Both the position numbers and the translations under genes were made by a program. The notes under the pieces are model-generated. The model was not told the DNA's origin. It saw only the letters and a program-made list of their open reading frames with translations, and did no database searches. A stretch of 64,000 nucleotides of DNA from Xanthostigma xanthostigma (lineage: Eukaryota; Arthropoda; Insecta; Raphidioptera; Raphidiidae), in contig OY754469.1 of NCBI GenBank assembly GCA_963575645.1, forward strand, positions 25,500,001-25,564,000, in the 5' to 3' direction. This document shows, one piece after another, positions 25,579 to 38,286 of the stretch (position 1 is the first letter of the stretch; each line of letters begins with the position of its first letter).

Positions 25579-27723
25579 CGCATACAAGCAGTTTTTACAT
25601 GCTTTATGACAACTAGGGGCGAATGAGTTCATATAGGCAAAATTGCTTTATTTTATGAAGGTAAGTCTATTTACACTATAACATTTAGGTTTGGATCATT
25701 CTCTCATAAGAAAATGCAAACTGCATATTAACCATTATTTTAACGCAAACAAGCAGTTTTTACATGCTTCACGACAATTGCGTGCAAATGAGTCCTTATA
25801 GGCAAAAATGCTTTATTTTACAAAGGTAAGTCTATTTACACTATAACATTCAGGTTTGGATCATTCTCTCATAAGAAAATGCAAACTGCATATTAACCAT
25901 TATTTAAACGCAGACAAGCAGTTTTTACATGCTTTACGACAATTAGGTGCAAATGAGTCCTTATAAGCAAAATTGTTTTATTTCATGAGGGTTAGTCTAT
26001 TTACACTATAACATTTAGGTTTGGATCATTCTCTCATAAGAAAATGCAAACTGCATATTAACCATTATTTAAACGCAGACAAGCAGTTTTTACATGCTTT
26101 ACGACAATTAGGTGCAAATGAGTCTTTATAAGCAAAATTGCTTTATTTCATGAGGATAAATCTATTTACACTAGAACATTCAGGTTTGGATCAATCTTTC
26201 ATAAGAAAATGCAAACTGCATATTAACCATTATTTTAACGCAGACAAGCAGTTTTTACATGCTACACGACAATTGCGTGCAAATGAGTCCTTATAGGCAA
26301 AATTGCTTTATTTTACAAAAGTAAGTCTATTTTTACTATAACATTCAGGTTTTGATCATTCTCTCATAAGAAAATGCAAACTGCATATTAACCATTATTT
26401 TAACGCTGACAAGCAGTTTTTACATGCTTTATGACAATTAGGGGCAAATAGGTCCTTATAGGCAAAATTGCTTTATTTCATGAGGGTTAGTCTATTTACA
26501 CTATAACATTTAGGTTTGGATCATTCTCTCATAAGAAAATGCAAACTGCATATTAACCATTATTTTAACGCAGACAAGCAGTTTTTACATGCTTTATGAC
26601 AATTAGATGCAAATGAGTCCTTATAGGCAAAATTGCTTTATTTCATGAAGGTATAACTATTTACACTATAACATTCAGGTTTGGATCATTCTCTCATAAG
26701 AAAATGTAATTTGCATATTATCCATTATTTTAACGCAGACAAACAGTTTTTACATGCTTTACGACAATTAGGTGCAAATAAGTCCTTATAGGCAAAATGG
26801 CTTTATTTTACAAAGGTATGTTTACTTAAACTATAACATTCAGGTTTAGATCATTCTCTCATAAGAAAATGCAAACTGCATGTTAACTATTATTTTAACG
26901 CATACAAGCAGTTTTTACATGCTTTATGACAATTAGGTGCAAATGAGTCTTTATAGGCAAAATTGCTTTATTTCATGAGGGTTAGTCTATTTACACTATA
27001 ACATTTAGGTTTGGATCCTTCTCTCATAAGAAAATGCAAACTGCATATTTACTATCATTTTCACGCAGATAAGCAGTTTTTACATGCTTCACGACAATTT
27101 CGTGCAAATGAGTCCTTATAGGCAAAATTGCTTTATTTTACAAAGGTAAGTCTATTTACACTATAACATTCAGGTTTGGATCATTCTCTCATAAGAAAAT
27201 GCAAACTGCATATTAACCATTATTTTAACGCATACAAGCAGTTTTTATATGCTTTATGACAATTAGGGGCAAATGAGTCTATATAGGCAAAATTGCTTTA
27301 TTTTACAAAGGTAAGTTTTTCTTAACTATAACATTCAGGTTTAGATCATTCTCTCATAAGAAAATGCAAACTGCATATTAACTATTATTTTAACGCATAC
27401 AATCAGTTTTTACAAGCTTTATGACAATTAGGTGCAAATGAGTCCTTACAGGCAAAATTGCTTTATTTCATGAGTGTAAGTCTATTTACACTATAACATT
27501 CAGGTTTAGATCATTCTCTCATAAGAAAATGTAAACTGCATATTAACCAATATTTTAACGCAGACAAGCAGTTTTTACATGCTTCACGACAATTACGTGC
27601 AAATGAGTCCTTATAGGCAAAATTGCTTTATTTTACAAAGGTAAGTCTATTTTTACTATAACAATCAGGTTTAGATCATTCTCTCATAAGAAAATGCAAA
27701 CTGCATATTAACCATTATTTTAA
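25579..27723. repeat. 13-monomer block spanning the duplication junction
   Basis: The order is a b c d e f g h, an i/s hybrid at 26900, t u v w. The hybrid begins with the 'tgttaactatt' and 'cgcatac' of i and ends with 'catgagggttag' and 'ggatccttc' of s. The switch lies in the shared middle of the monomer. This is the junction between the two 9.08-kb units. Confidence 0.85.
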
Positions 27724-30700
27724 CGCATACAAGCAGTTTTTACATGCTTTATGACAACTAGGGGCGAATGAGTCCATATAGGCAAAATTGCTTTATTTTA
27801 TGAAGGTAAGTCTATTTACACTATAACATTTAGGTTTGGATCATTCTCTCATAAGAAAATGCAAACTGCATATTAACCATTATTTTAACGCAAACAAGCA
27901 GTTTTTACATGCTTCACGACAATTGCGTGCAAATGAGTCCTTATAGGCAAAAATGCTTTATTTTACAAAGGTAAGTCTATTTACACTATAACATTCAGGT
28001 TTGGATCATTCTCTCATAAGAAAATGCAAACTGCATATTAACCATTATTTAAACGCAGACAAGCAGTTTTTACATGCTTTACGACAATTAGGTGCAAATG
28101 AGTCCTTATAAGCAAAATTGTTTTATTTCATGAGGGTTAGTCTATTTACACTATAACATTTAGGTTTGGATCATTCTCTCATAAGAAAATGTAAACTGCA
28201 TATTAACCATTATTTAAACGCAGACAAGCAGTTTTTACATGCTTTACGACAATTAGGTGCAAATGAGTCTTTATAAGCAAAATTGCTTTATTTCATGAGG
28301 ATAAGTCTATTTACACTAGAACATTCAGGTTTGGATCAATCTTTCATAAGAAAATGCAAACTGCATATTAACCATTATTTTAACGCAGACAAGCAGTTTT
28401 TACATGCTACACGACAATTGCGTGCAAATGAGTCCTTATAGGCAAAAATGCTTTATTTTACAAAGGTAAGTCTATTTATACTATAACATTCAGGTTTGGA
28501 TCATTCTCTCATAAGAAAATGCAAACTGCATATTAACCATTATTTTAACGCTGACAAGCAGTTTTTACATGCTTTACGACAATTAGGTGCAAATGAGTCC
28601 TTATAAGCAAAATTGTTTTATTTCATGAGGGTTAGTCTATTTACACTATAACATTTAGGTTTGGATCATTCTCTCATAAGAAAATGCAAACTGCATATTA
28701 ACCATTATTTAAACGCAGACAAGCAGTTTTTACATGCTTTACGACAATTAGGTGCAAATGAGTCTTTATAAGCAAAATTCCTTTATTTCATGAGGATAAG
28801 TCTATTTACACTAGAACATTCAGGTTTGGATCAATCTTTCATAAGAAAATGCAAACTGCATATTAACCATTATTTTAACGCAGACAAGCAGTTTTTACAT
28901 GCTACACGACAATTGCGTGCAAATGAGTCCTTATAGGCAAAATTGCTTTATTTTACAAAAGTAAGTCTATTTTTACTATAACATTCAGGTTTTGATCATT
29001 CTCTCATAAGAAAATGCAAACTGCATATTAACCATTATTTTAACGCTGACAAGCAGTTTTTACATGCTTTATGACAATTAGGGGCAAATAGGTCCTTATA
29101 GGCAAAATTGCTTTACTTCATGAGGGTTAGTCTATTTACACTATAACATTTAGGTTTGGATCATTCTCTCATAAGAAAATGCAAACTGCATATTAACCAT
29201 TATTTTAACGCAGACAAGCAGTTTTTACATGCTTTATGACAATTAGGGGCAAATGAGTCCTTATAGGCAAAATTGCTTTATTTCATGAAGGTATAACTAT
29301 TTACACTATAACATTCAGGTTTGGATCATTCTCTCATTAGAAAATGTAATTTGCATATTATCCATTATTTTAACGCAGACAAGCAGTTTTTACATGCTTT
29401 ATGACAATTAGGGGCAAATAGGTCCTTATAGGCAAAATTGCTTTACTTCATGAGGGTTAGTCTATTTACACTATAACATTTAGGTTTGGATCATTCTCTC
29501 ATAAGAAAATGCAAACTGCATATTAACCATTATTTTAACGCAGACAAGCAGTTTTTACATGCTTTATGACAATTAGGGGCAAATGAGTCTTTATAGGCAA
29601 AATTGCTTTATTTCATTAGGGGAAGTCTATTTACACTATAACATTCAGGTTTGGATCATTCTCTCATAAGAAAATGCAAACTGCATATTAACCATTATTT
29701 TAACGCATACAAGCAGTTTTTACATGCTTTATGACAACTAGGGGCGAATGAGTCCATATAGGCAAAATTGCTTTATTTCATGAAGGTAAGTCTATTTACA
29801 CTATAACATTTAGGTTTGGATCATTCTCTCATAAGAAAATGCAAACTGCATATTAACCATTATTTTAACGCAAACAAGCAGTTTTTACATGCTTCACGAC
29901 AATTGCGTGCAAATGAGTCCTTATAGGCAAAAATGCTTTATTTTACAAAGGTAAGTCTATTTACACTATAACATTCAGGTTTGGATCATTCTATCATAAG
30001 AAAATGCAAACTGCATATTAACCATTATTTAAACGCAGACAAGCAGTTTTTACATGCTTTACGACAATTAGGTGCAAATGAGTCCTTATAAGCAAAATTG
30101 TTTTATTTCATGAGGGTTAGTCTATTTACACTATAACATTTAGGTTTGGATCATTCTCTCATAAGAAAATGCAAACTGCATATTAACCATTATTTAAACG
30201 CAGACAAGCAGTTTTTACATGCTTTACGACAATTAGGTGCAAATGAGTCTTTATAAGCAAAATTGCTTTATTTCATGAGGATAAGTCTATTTACACTAGA
30301 ACATTCAGGTTTGGATCAATCTTTCATAAGAAAATGCAAACTGCATATTAACCATTATTTTAACGCAGACAAGCAGTTTTTACATGCTACACGACAATTG
30401 CGTGCAAATGAGTCCTTATAGGCAAAATTGCTTTATTTTACAAAAGTAAGTCTATTTTTACTATAACATTCAGGTTTTGATCATTCTCTCATAAGAAAAT
30501 GCAAACTGCATATTAACCATTATTTTAACGCTGACAAGCAGTTTTTACATGCTTTATGACAATTAGGGGCAAATAGGTCCTTATAGGCAAAATTGCTTTA
30601 CTTCATGAGGGTTAGTCTATTTACACTATAACATTTAGGTTTGGATCATTCTCTCATAAGAAAATGCAAACTGCATATTAACCATTATTTTAACGCAGAC

Positions 30701-33700
30701 AAGCAGTTTTTACATGCTTTATGACAATTAGGGGCAAATGAGTCCTTATAGGCAAAATTGCTTTATTTCATGAAGGTATAACTATTTACACTATAACATT
30801 CAGGTTTGGATCATTCTCTCATAAGAAAATGTAATTTGCATATTATCCATTATTTTAACGCAGACAAGCAGTTTTTACATGCTTTACGACAATTAGGTGC
30901 AAATAAGTCCTTATAGGCAAAATTGCTTTATTTTACAAAGGTAAGTTTACTTAAACTATAACATTCAGGTTTAGATCATTCTCTCATAAGAAAATGCAAA
31001 CTGCATAAATTAACTATTATTTTAACGCATACAAGCAGTTTTTACATGCTTTATGACAATTAGGTGCAAATGAGTCTTTATAGGCAAAATTGCTTTATTT
31101 CATGAGGGTAAGTCTATTTACACTATAACATTCAGGTTTGCATCATTCTCTCATAAGAAAATGCAAACTGCATATTTACTATCATTTTAACGCATACAAG
31201 CAGTTTTTACATGCTTTATGACAATTAGGTGCAAATGAGTCTTTATAGGCAAAATTGCTTTATTTCATGAGGGTTAGTCTATTTACACTATAACATTTAG
31301 GTTTGGATCATTCTCTCATCAGAAAATGCAAACTGCATATTAACCATTATTTAAACGCAGACAAGCAGTTTTTACATGCTTTACGACAATTAGGTGCAAA
31401 TGAGTCTTTATAGGCAAAATTGCTTTATTTCATGAGGATAAGTCTATTTACGCTATACCATTCAGGTTTGGATCAATCTTTCATAAGAAAATGCAAACTG
31501 CATATTAACCATTATTTTAACGCAGACAAGCAGTTTTTACATGCTTTATGACAATTAGGTGCAAATGAGTCTTTATAGGCAAAATTGCTTTATTTCATGA
31601 GGGTAAGTCTATTTACACTATAACATTCAGGTTTGCATCATTCTCTCATAAGAAAATGCAAACTGCATATTTACTATCATTTTAACGCATACAAGCAGTT
31701 TTTACATGATTTATGACAATTAGGTGCAAATGAGTCTTTATAAGCAAAATTGCTTTATTTCATGAGGGTAAGTCTATTTACACTATAACATTCAGGTTTG
31801 GATCATTCTTTCATAAGAAAATGCAAACTGCATATTAACCATTATTTTAACGCAGACAAGCAGTTTTTACATGCTACACGACAATTGCGTGCAAATGAGT
31901 CCTTATAGGCAAAATTGCTTTATTTTACAAAAGTAAGTCCATTTTTACTATAACATTCAGGTTTGGATCATTCTCTCATAAGAAAATGCAAACTGCATAT
32001 TAACCATTATTTTAACGCATACAAGCAGTTTTTACATGCTTTATGACAATTAGGGTCAAATGAGTCCTTATAGGCAAAATTGCTTTATTTCATGAAGGTA
32101 AGTCTATTTACACTATACCATTCAATTTTGGATCATTCTCTCATAAGAAAATGCAAACTGCATATTAACCATTATTTTAACGCATACAAGCAGTTTTTAC
32201 ATGCTTTATGACAATTAGGGTCAAATGAGTCCTTATAGGCAAAATTGCTTTATTTCATGAAGGTAAGTCTATTTACACTATACCATTCAATTTTGGATCA
32301 TTCTCTCATAAGAAAATGCAAACTGCAAATTAACCATTATTTTAACGCTGACAAGCAGTTTTTACATGCTTTATGACAATTAGGGGCAAATAAGTCCTTA
32401 TAGGCAAAATTGCTTTATTTCATGAAGGTAAGTCTATTTACACTATGACATTCAGGTTTGGATCATTCTCTCATAAGAAAATGCAAACTGCATATTAACC
32501 ATTATTTAAACGCAGACAAGCAGTTTTACATGCTTTACGACAATTAGGTGCAAATGAGTCCTTATAAGCAAAATTGCTTTATTTCATGAGGGTTAGTCTA
32601 TTTACACTATAACATTTAGGTTTGGATCATTCTCTCATCAGAAAATGCAAACTGCATATTAACCATTATTTAAACGCAGACAAGCAGTTTTTACATGCTT
32701 TACGACAATTAGGTGCAAATGAGTCTTTATAGGCAAAATTGCTTTATTTCATGAGGATAAGTCTATTTACGCTATACCATTCAGGTTTGGATCAATCTTT
32801 CATAAGAAAATGCAAACTGCATATTAACCATTATTTTAACGCAGACAAGCAGTTTTTACATGCTTTATGACAATTAGGTGCAAATGAGTCTTTATAGGCA
32901 AAATTGCTTTATTTCATGAGGGTTAGTCTATTTACACTATAACATTTAGGTTTGGATCCTTCTCTCATAAGAAAATGCAAACTGCATATTAACCATTATT
33001 TTAACGCATACAAGCAGTTTTTACATGCTTTATGACAATTAGGGTCAAATGAGTCATTATAGGCAAAATTGCTTTATTTCATGAAGGTTAGTCTATTTAC
33101 ACTATACCATTCAATTTTGGATCATTCTCTCATAAGAAAATGCAAACTGCATATTAACCATTATTTTAACGCATACAAGCAGTTTTTACTTGCTTTATGA
33201 CAACTAGGGTCAAATGAGTCCTTATAGGCAAAATTGCTTTATTTCATGAAGGTAAGTCTATTTACACTATACCATTCAATTTTGGATCATTCTCTCATAA
33301 GAAAATGCAAACTGCAAATTAACCATTATTTTAACGCTGACAAGCAGTTTTTACATGCTTTATGACAATTAGGGGCAAATAAGTCCTTATAGGCAAAATT
33401 GCATTATTTCATGAAGGTAAGTCTATTTACACTATGACATTCAGGTTTGGATCATTCTCTCATAAGAAAATGCAAACTGCATATTAACCATTATTTAAAC
33501 GCAGACAAGCAGTTTTTACATGCTTTACGACAATTAGGTGCAAATGAGTCCTTATAAGCAAAATTGCTTTATTTCATGAGGGTTAGTCTATTTACACTAT
33601 AACATTTAGGTTTGGATCATTCTCTCATCAGAAAATGCAAACTGCATATTAACCATTATTTAAACGCAGACAAGCAGTTTTTACATGCTTTACGACAATT

Positions 33701-35811
33701 AGGTGCAAATGAGTCTTTATAGGCAAAATTGCTTTATTTCATGAGGATAAGTCTATTTACGCTATACCATTTAGGTTTGGATCAATCTTTCATAAGAAAA
33801 TGCAAACTGCATATTAACCATTATTTTAACGCAGACAAGCAGTTTTTACATGCTTTATGACAATTAGGTGCAAATGAGTCTTTATAGGCAAAATTGCTTT
33901 ATTTCATGAGGGTTAGTCTATTTACACTATAACATTTAGGTTTGGATCCTTCTCTCATAAGAAAATGCAAACTGCATATTTACTATCATTTTCACGCAGA
34001 TAAGCAGTTTTTACATGCTTCACGACAATTTCGTGCAAATGAGTCCTTATAGGCAAAATTGCTTTATTTTACAAAGGTAAGTCTATTTACACTATAACAT
34101 TCAGGTTTGGATCATTCTCTCATAAGAAAATGCAAACTGCATATTAACCATTATTTTAACGCATACAATCAGTTTTTACAAGCTTTATGACAATTAGGTG
34201 CAAATGAGTCCTTACAGGCAAAATTGCTTTATTTCATGAGTGTAAGTCTATTTACACTATAACATTCAGGTTTAGATCATTCTCTCATAAGAAAATGTAA
34301 ACTGCATATTAACCAATATTTTAACGCAGACAAGCAGTTTTTACATGCTTCACGACAATTACGTGCAAATGAGTCCTTATAGGCAAAATTGCTTTATTTT
34401 ACAAAGGTAAGTCTATTTTTACTATAACAATCAGGTTTAGATCATTCTCTCATAAGAAAATGCAAACTGCATATTAACCATTATTTTAACGCATACAAGC
34501 AGTTTTTACATGCTTTATGACAACTAGGGGCGAATGAGTTCATATAGGCAAAATTGCTTTATTTTATGAAGGTAAGTCTATTTACACTATAACATTTAGG
34601 TTTGGATCATTCTCTCATAAGAAAATGCAAACTGCATATTAACCATTATTTTAACGCAAACAAGCAGTTTTTACATGCTTCACGACAATTGCGTGCAAAT
34701 GAGTCCTTATAGGCAAAAATGCTTTATTTTACAAAGGTAAGTCTATTTACACTATAACATTCAGGTTTGGATCATTCTCTCATAAGAAAATGCAAACTGC
34801 ATATTAACCATTATTTAAACGCAGACAAGCAGTTTTTACATGCTTTACGACAATTAGGTGCAAATGAGTCCTTATAAGCAAAATTGTTTTATTTCATGAG
34901 GGTTAGTCTATTTACACTATAACATTTAGGTTTGGATCATTCTCTCATAAGAAAATGCAAACTGCATATTAACCATTATTTAAACGCAGACAAGCAGTTT
35001 TTACATGCTTTACGACAATTAGGTGCAAATGAGTCTTTATAAGCAAAATTGCTTTATTTCATGAGGATAAGTCTATTTACACTAGAACATTCAGGTTTGG
35101 ATCAATCTTTCATAAGAAAATGCAAACTGCATATTAACCATTATTTTAACGCAGACAAGCAGTTTTTACATGCTACACGACAATTGCGTGCAAATGAGTC
35201 CTTATAGGCAAAATTGCTTTATTTTACAAAAGTAAGTCTATTTTTACTATAACATTCAGGTTTTGATCATTCTCTCATAAGAAAATGCAAACTGCATATT
35301 AACCATTATTTTAACGCTGACAAGCAGTTTTTACATGCTTTATGACAATTAGGGGCAAATAGGTCCTTATAGGCAAAATTGCTTTATTTCATGAGGGTTA
35401 GTCTATTTACACTATAACATTTAGGTTTGGATCATTCTCTCATAAGAAAATGCAAACTGCATATTAACCATTATTTTAACGCAGACAAGCAGTTTTTACA
35501 TGCTTTATGACAATTAGATGCAAATGAGTCCTTATAGGCAAAATTGCTTTATTTCATGAAGGTATAACTATTTACACTATAACATTCAGGTTTGGATCAT
35601 TCTCTCATAAGAAAATGTAATTTGCATATTATCCATTATTTTAACGCAGACAAACAGTTTTTACATGCTTTACGACAATTAGGTGCAAATAAGTCCTTAT
35701 AGGCAAAATGGCTTTATTTTACAAAGGTATGTTTACTTAAACTATAACATTCAGGTTTAGATCATTCTCTCATAAGAAAATGCAAACTGCATGTTAACTA
35801 TTATTTTAACG
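26900..35811. repeat. 9.08-kb segmental unit, copy II
   Basis: This copy directly follows copy I and repeats its monomer order over 8,912 bp. The offset to copy I is about 9,077 bp at the left end, 9,241 bp from 29704 on, and 8,911 bp from 31005 on. The first change is one extra monomer at 29539 (s' with 'cattagggg'). The second is loss of i and j after h at 30860, so h runs straight into the 'cataaattaac' junction of k. Both changes are whole monomers. The rest is close to identical by eye, with scattered single-base differences such as 'ggaacattc' at about 23714 against 'ggatcattc' in copy II. Confidence 0.88.
29704..34489. repeat. 29-monomer HOR copy lacking i, j and u
   Basis: The order is a to h, k, k/q, r, s/k, l to s, n n p q r s, t v w. 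It matches 20463-25578 apart from the missing i and j. Types h and j share 'aaataag', 'ttacaaagg' and 'tttacttaaac', so a register slip between those two like monomers would delete exactly 330 bp and leave the hybrid seen here. Confidence 0.83.
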
Positions 35812-38286
35812 CATACAAGCAGTTTTTACATGCTTTATGACAATTAGGTGCAAATGAGTCTTTATAGGCAAAATTGCTTTTTTTCATGAGGGTAAGTCTA
35901 TTTACACTATAACATTCAGGTTTGGATCATTCTCTCATAAGAAAAAGCAAACTACATATTTACTATCATTTTAACGCTTACAAGCAGTTTTTACATGCTT
36001 TAGGACAATTAGGTGCAAATAAGTCCTTATAGGCAAAATTGCTTTATTTTACAAAGGTAAGTTTACTTAAACTATAACATTCAGGTTTAGATCATTCTCT
36101 CATAAGAAAATGCAAACTGCATAAATTAACTATTATTTTAACGCATACAAGCAGTTTTTACATGCTTTATGACAATTAGGTGCAAATGAGTCTTTATAGG
36201 CAAAAATGCTTTATTTCATGAGGGTAAGTCTATTTACACTATAACATTCAGGTTTGGATCATTCTCTCATAAGAAAATGCAAACTGCATATTTACTATCA
36301 TTTTAACGCATACAAGCAGTTTTTACATGCTTTATGACAATTAGGTGCAAATGAGTCTTTATAAGCAAAATTGCTTTATTTCATGAGGGTAAGTCTATTT
36401 ACACTATAACATTCAGGTTTGGATTATTCTTTCATAAGAAAATGCAAACTGCATATTAACCATTATTTTAACGCAGACAAGCAGTTTTTACATGTTACAC
36501 GACAATTGCGTGCAAATGAGTCCTTATAGGCAAAATTGCTTTATTTTACAAAAGTATGTCTATTTTTACTATAACATTCAGGTTTGGATCATTCTCTCAT
36601 AAGAAAATGCAAACTGCATATTAACCATTATTTTAACGCATACAAGCAGTTTTTACATGCTTTATGACAATTAGGGTCAAATGAGTCCTTATAGGCAAAA
36701 TTGCTTTATTTCATGAAGGTAAGTCTATTTACACTATACCATTCAATTTTGGATCATTCTCTCATAAGAAAATGCAAACTGCATATTAACCATTATTTAA
36801 ACGCATACAAGCAGTTTTTACATGCTTTATGACAATTAGGGTCAAATGAGTCCTTATAGGCAAAATTGCTTTATTTCATGAAGGTAAGTCTATTTACACT
36901 ATACCATTCAATTTTGGATCATTCTCTCATAAGAAAATGCAAACTGCAAATTAACCATTATTTTAACGCTGACAAGCAGTTTTTACATGCTTTATGACAA
37001 TTAGGGGCAAATAAGTCCTTATAGGCAAAATTGCTTTATTTCATGAAGGTAAGTCTATTTACACTATGACATTCAGGTTTGGATCATTCTCTCATAAGAA
37101 AATGCAAACTGCATATTAACCATTATTTAAACGCAGACAAGCAGTTTTTACATGCTTTACGACAATTAGGTGCAAATGAGTCCTTATAAGCAAAATTGCT
37201 TTATTTCATGAGGGTTAGTCTATTTACACTATAACATTTAGGTTTGGATCATTCTCTCATCAGAAAATGCAAACTGCATATTAACCATTATTTAAACGCA
37301 GACAAGCAGTTTTTACATGCTTTACGACAATTAGGTGCAAATGAATCTTTATAGGCAAAATTGCTTTATTTCATGAGGATAAGTCTATTTACGCTATACC
37401 ATTCAGGTTTGGATCAATCTTTCATAAGAAAATGCAAACTGCGTATTAACCATTATTTTAACGCAGACAAGCAGTTTTTACATGCTTTATGACAATTAGG
37501 TGCAAATGAGTCTTTATAGGCAAAATTGCTTTATTTCATGAGGGTTAGTCTATTTACACTATAACATTTAGGTTTGGATCATTCTCTCATAAGAAAATGC
37601 AAACTGCATATTTACTATCATTTTCACGCAGACAAGCAGTTTTTACATGCTTCACGACAATTTCGTGCAAATGAGTCCTTATAGGCAAAATTGCTTTATT
37701 TTACAAAGGTAAGTCTATTTACACTATAACATTCAGGTTTGGATCATTCTCTCATAAGAAAATGCAAACTGCATATTAACCATTATTTTAACTCATACAA
37801 GCAGTTTTTATATGCTTTATGACAATTAGGGGCAAATGAGTCTATATAGGCAAAATTGCTATATTTTACAAAGGTAAGTTTTTTTTAACTATAACATTCA
37901 GGTTTAGATCATTCTCTCATAAGAAAATGCAAACTGCATATTAACTATTATTTTAACGCATACAATCAGTTTTTACAAGCTTTATGATAATTAGGTGCAA
38001 ATGAGTCCTTACAGGCAAAATTGCTTTATTTCATGAGTGTAAGTCTATTTACACTATAACATTCAGGTTTAGATCATTCTCTCATAAGAAAATGTAAACT
38101 GCATATTAACCAATATTTTAACGCAGACAAGCAGTTTTTACATGCTTCACGACAATTGCGTGCAAATGAGTCCTTATAGGCAAAATTGCGTTATTTTACA
38201 AAGGTAAGTCTATTTTCACTATAACATTCAGGTTTGGATCATTCTCTCATAAGAAAATGCAAACTGCATATTAACCATTATTTTAA
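34490..38286. repeat. Complete canonical 23-monomer higher-order repeat (a-w)
   Basis: These 3,797 bp hold 23 distinct monomers (23 x 165 + 2) in the order shared by the other copies. Marks: a 'gcgaatgag'; b 'cgcaaac', 'aaaatgcttta'; c 'attgttttatttc'; d 'cactagaac'; e 'gctacacg', 'ttttgatc'; f 'cgctgac', 'aaataggtcc'; g 'gaaggtataac'; h preceded by 'tgtaatttgcatattatcc'; i 'gcttttttt'; j 'tttaggac'; k preceded by 'cataaattaac'; l 'cattctttc'; m 'acacg', 'tttggatc'; n and o 'agggtcaaatg', 'caattttgg'; p preceded by 'gcaaattaacc', 'cactatgac'; q 'tcatcag'; r 'tacgctatacc'; s 'catgagggttag'; t preceded by 'cattttcac', 'atttcgtg'; u 'gtctatatagg'; v 'acaagctttatg'; w preceded by 'ccaatatttt'. 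It is the only copy I traced with all 23 once each. It is followed directly by A' of the second family at 38287. Confidence 0.88.

Larger units (their letters stand above)
17823..26899. repeat. 9.08-kb segmental unit, copy I
   Basis: This copy runs from an s monomer (17823) through t u v w, two a-led blocks (18648 and 20463) and a third a-led run up to h. Its length of 9,077 bp is 55 x 165 + 2. The next monomer, at 26900, is an i/s hybrid that restarts the same order. Diagnostic shared marks include 'gtttttacttgc' near 24270 (33180 in copy II), 'gcgaatgagttcat' near 25610 (34520 in copy II) and the missing u between t and v at 25249 (34160 in copy II). Confidence 0.88.
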
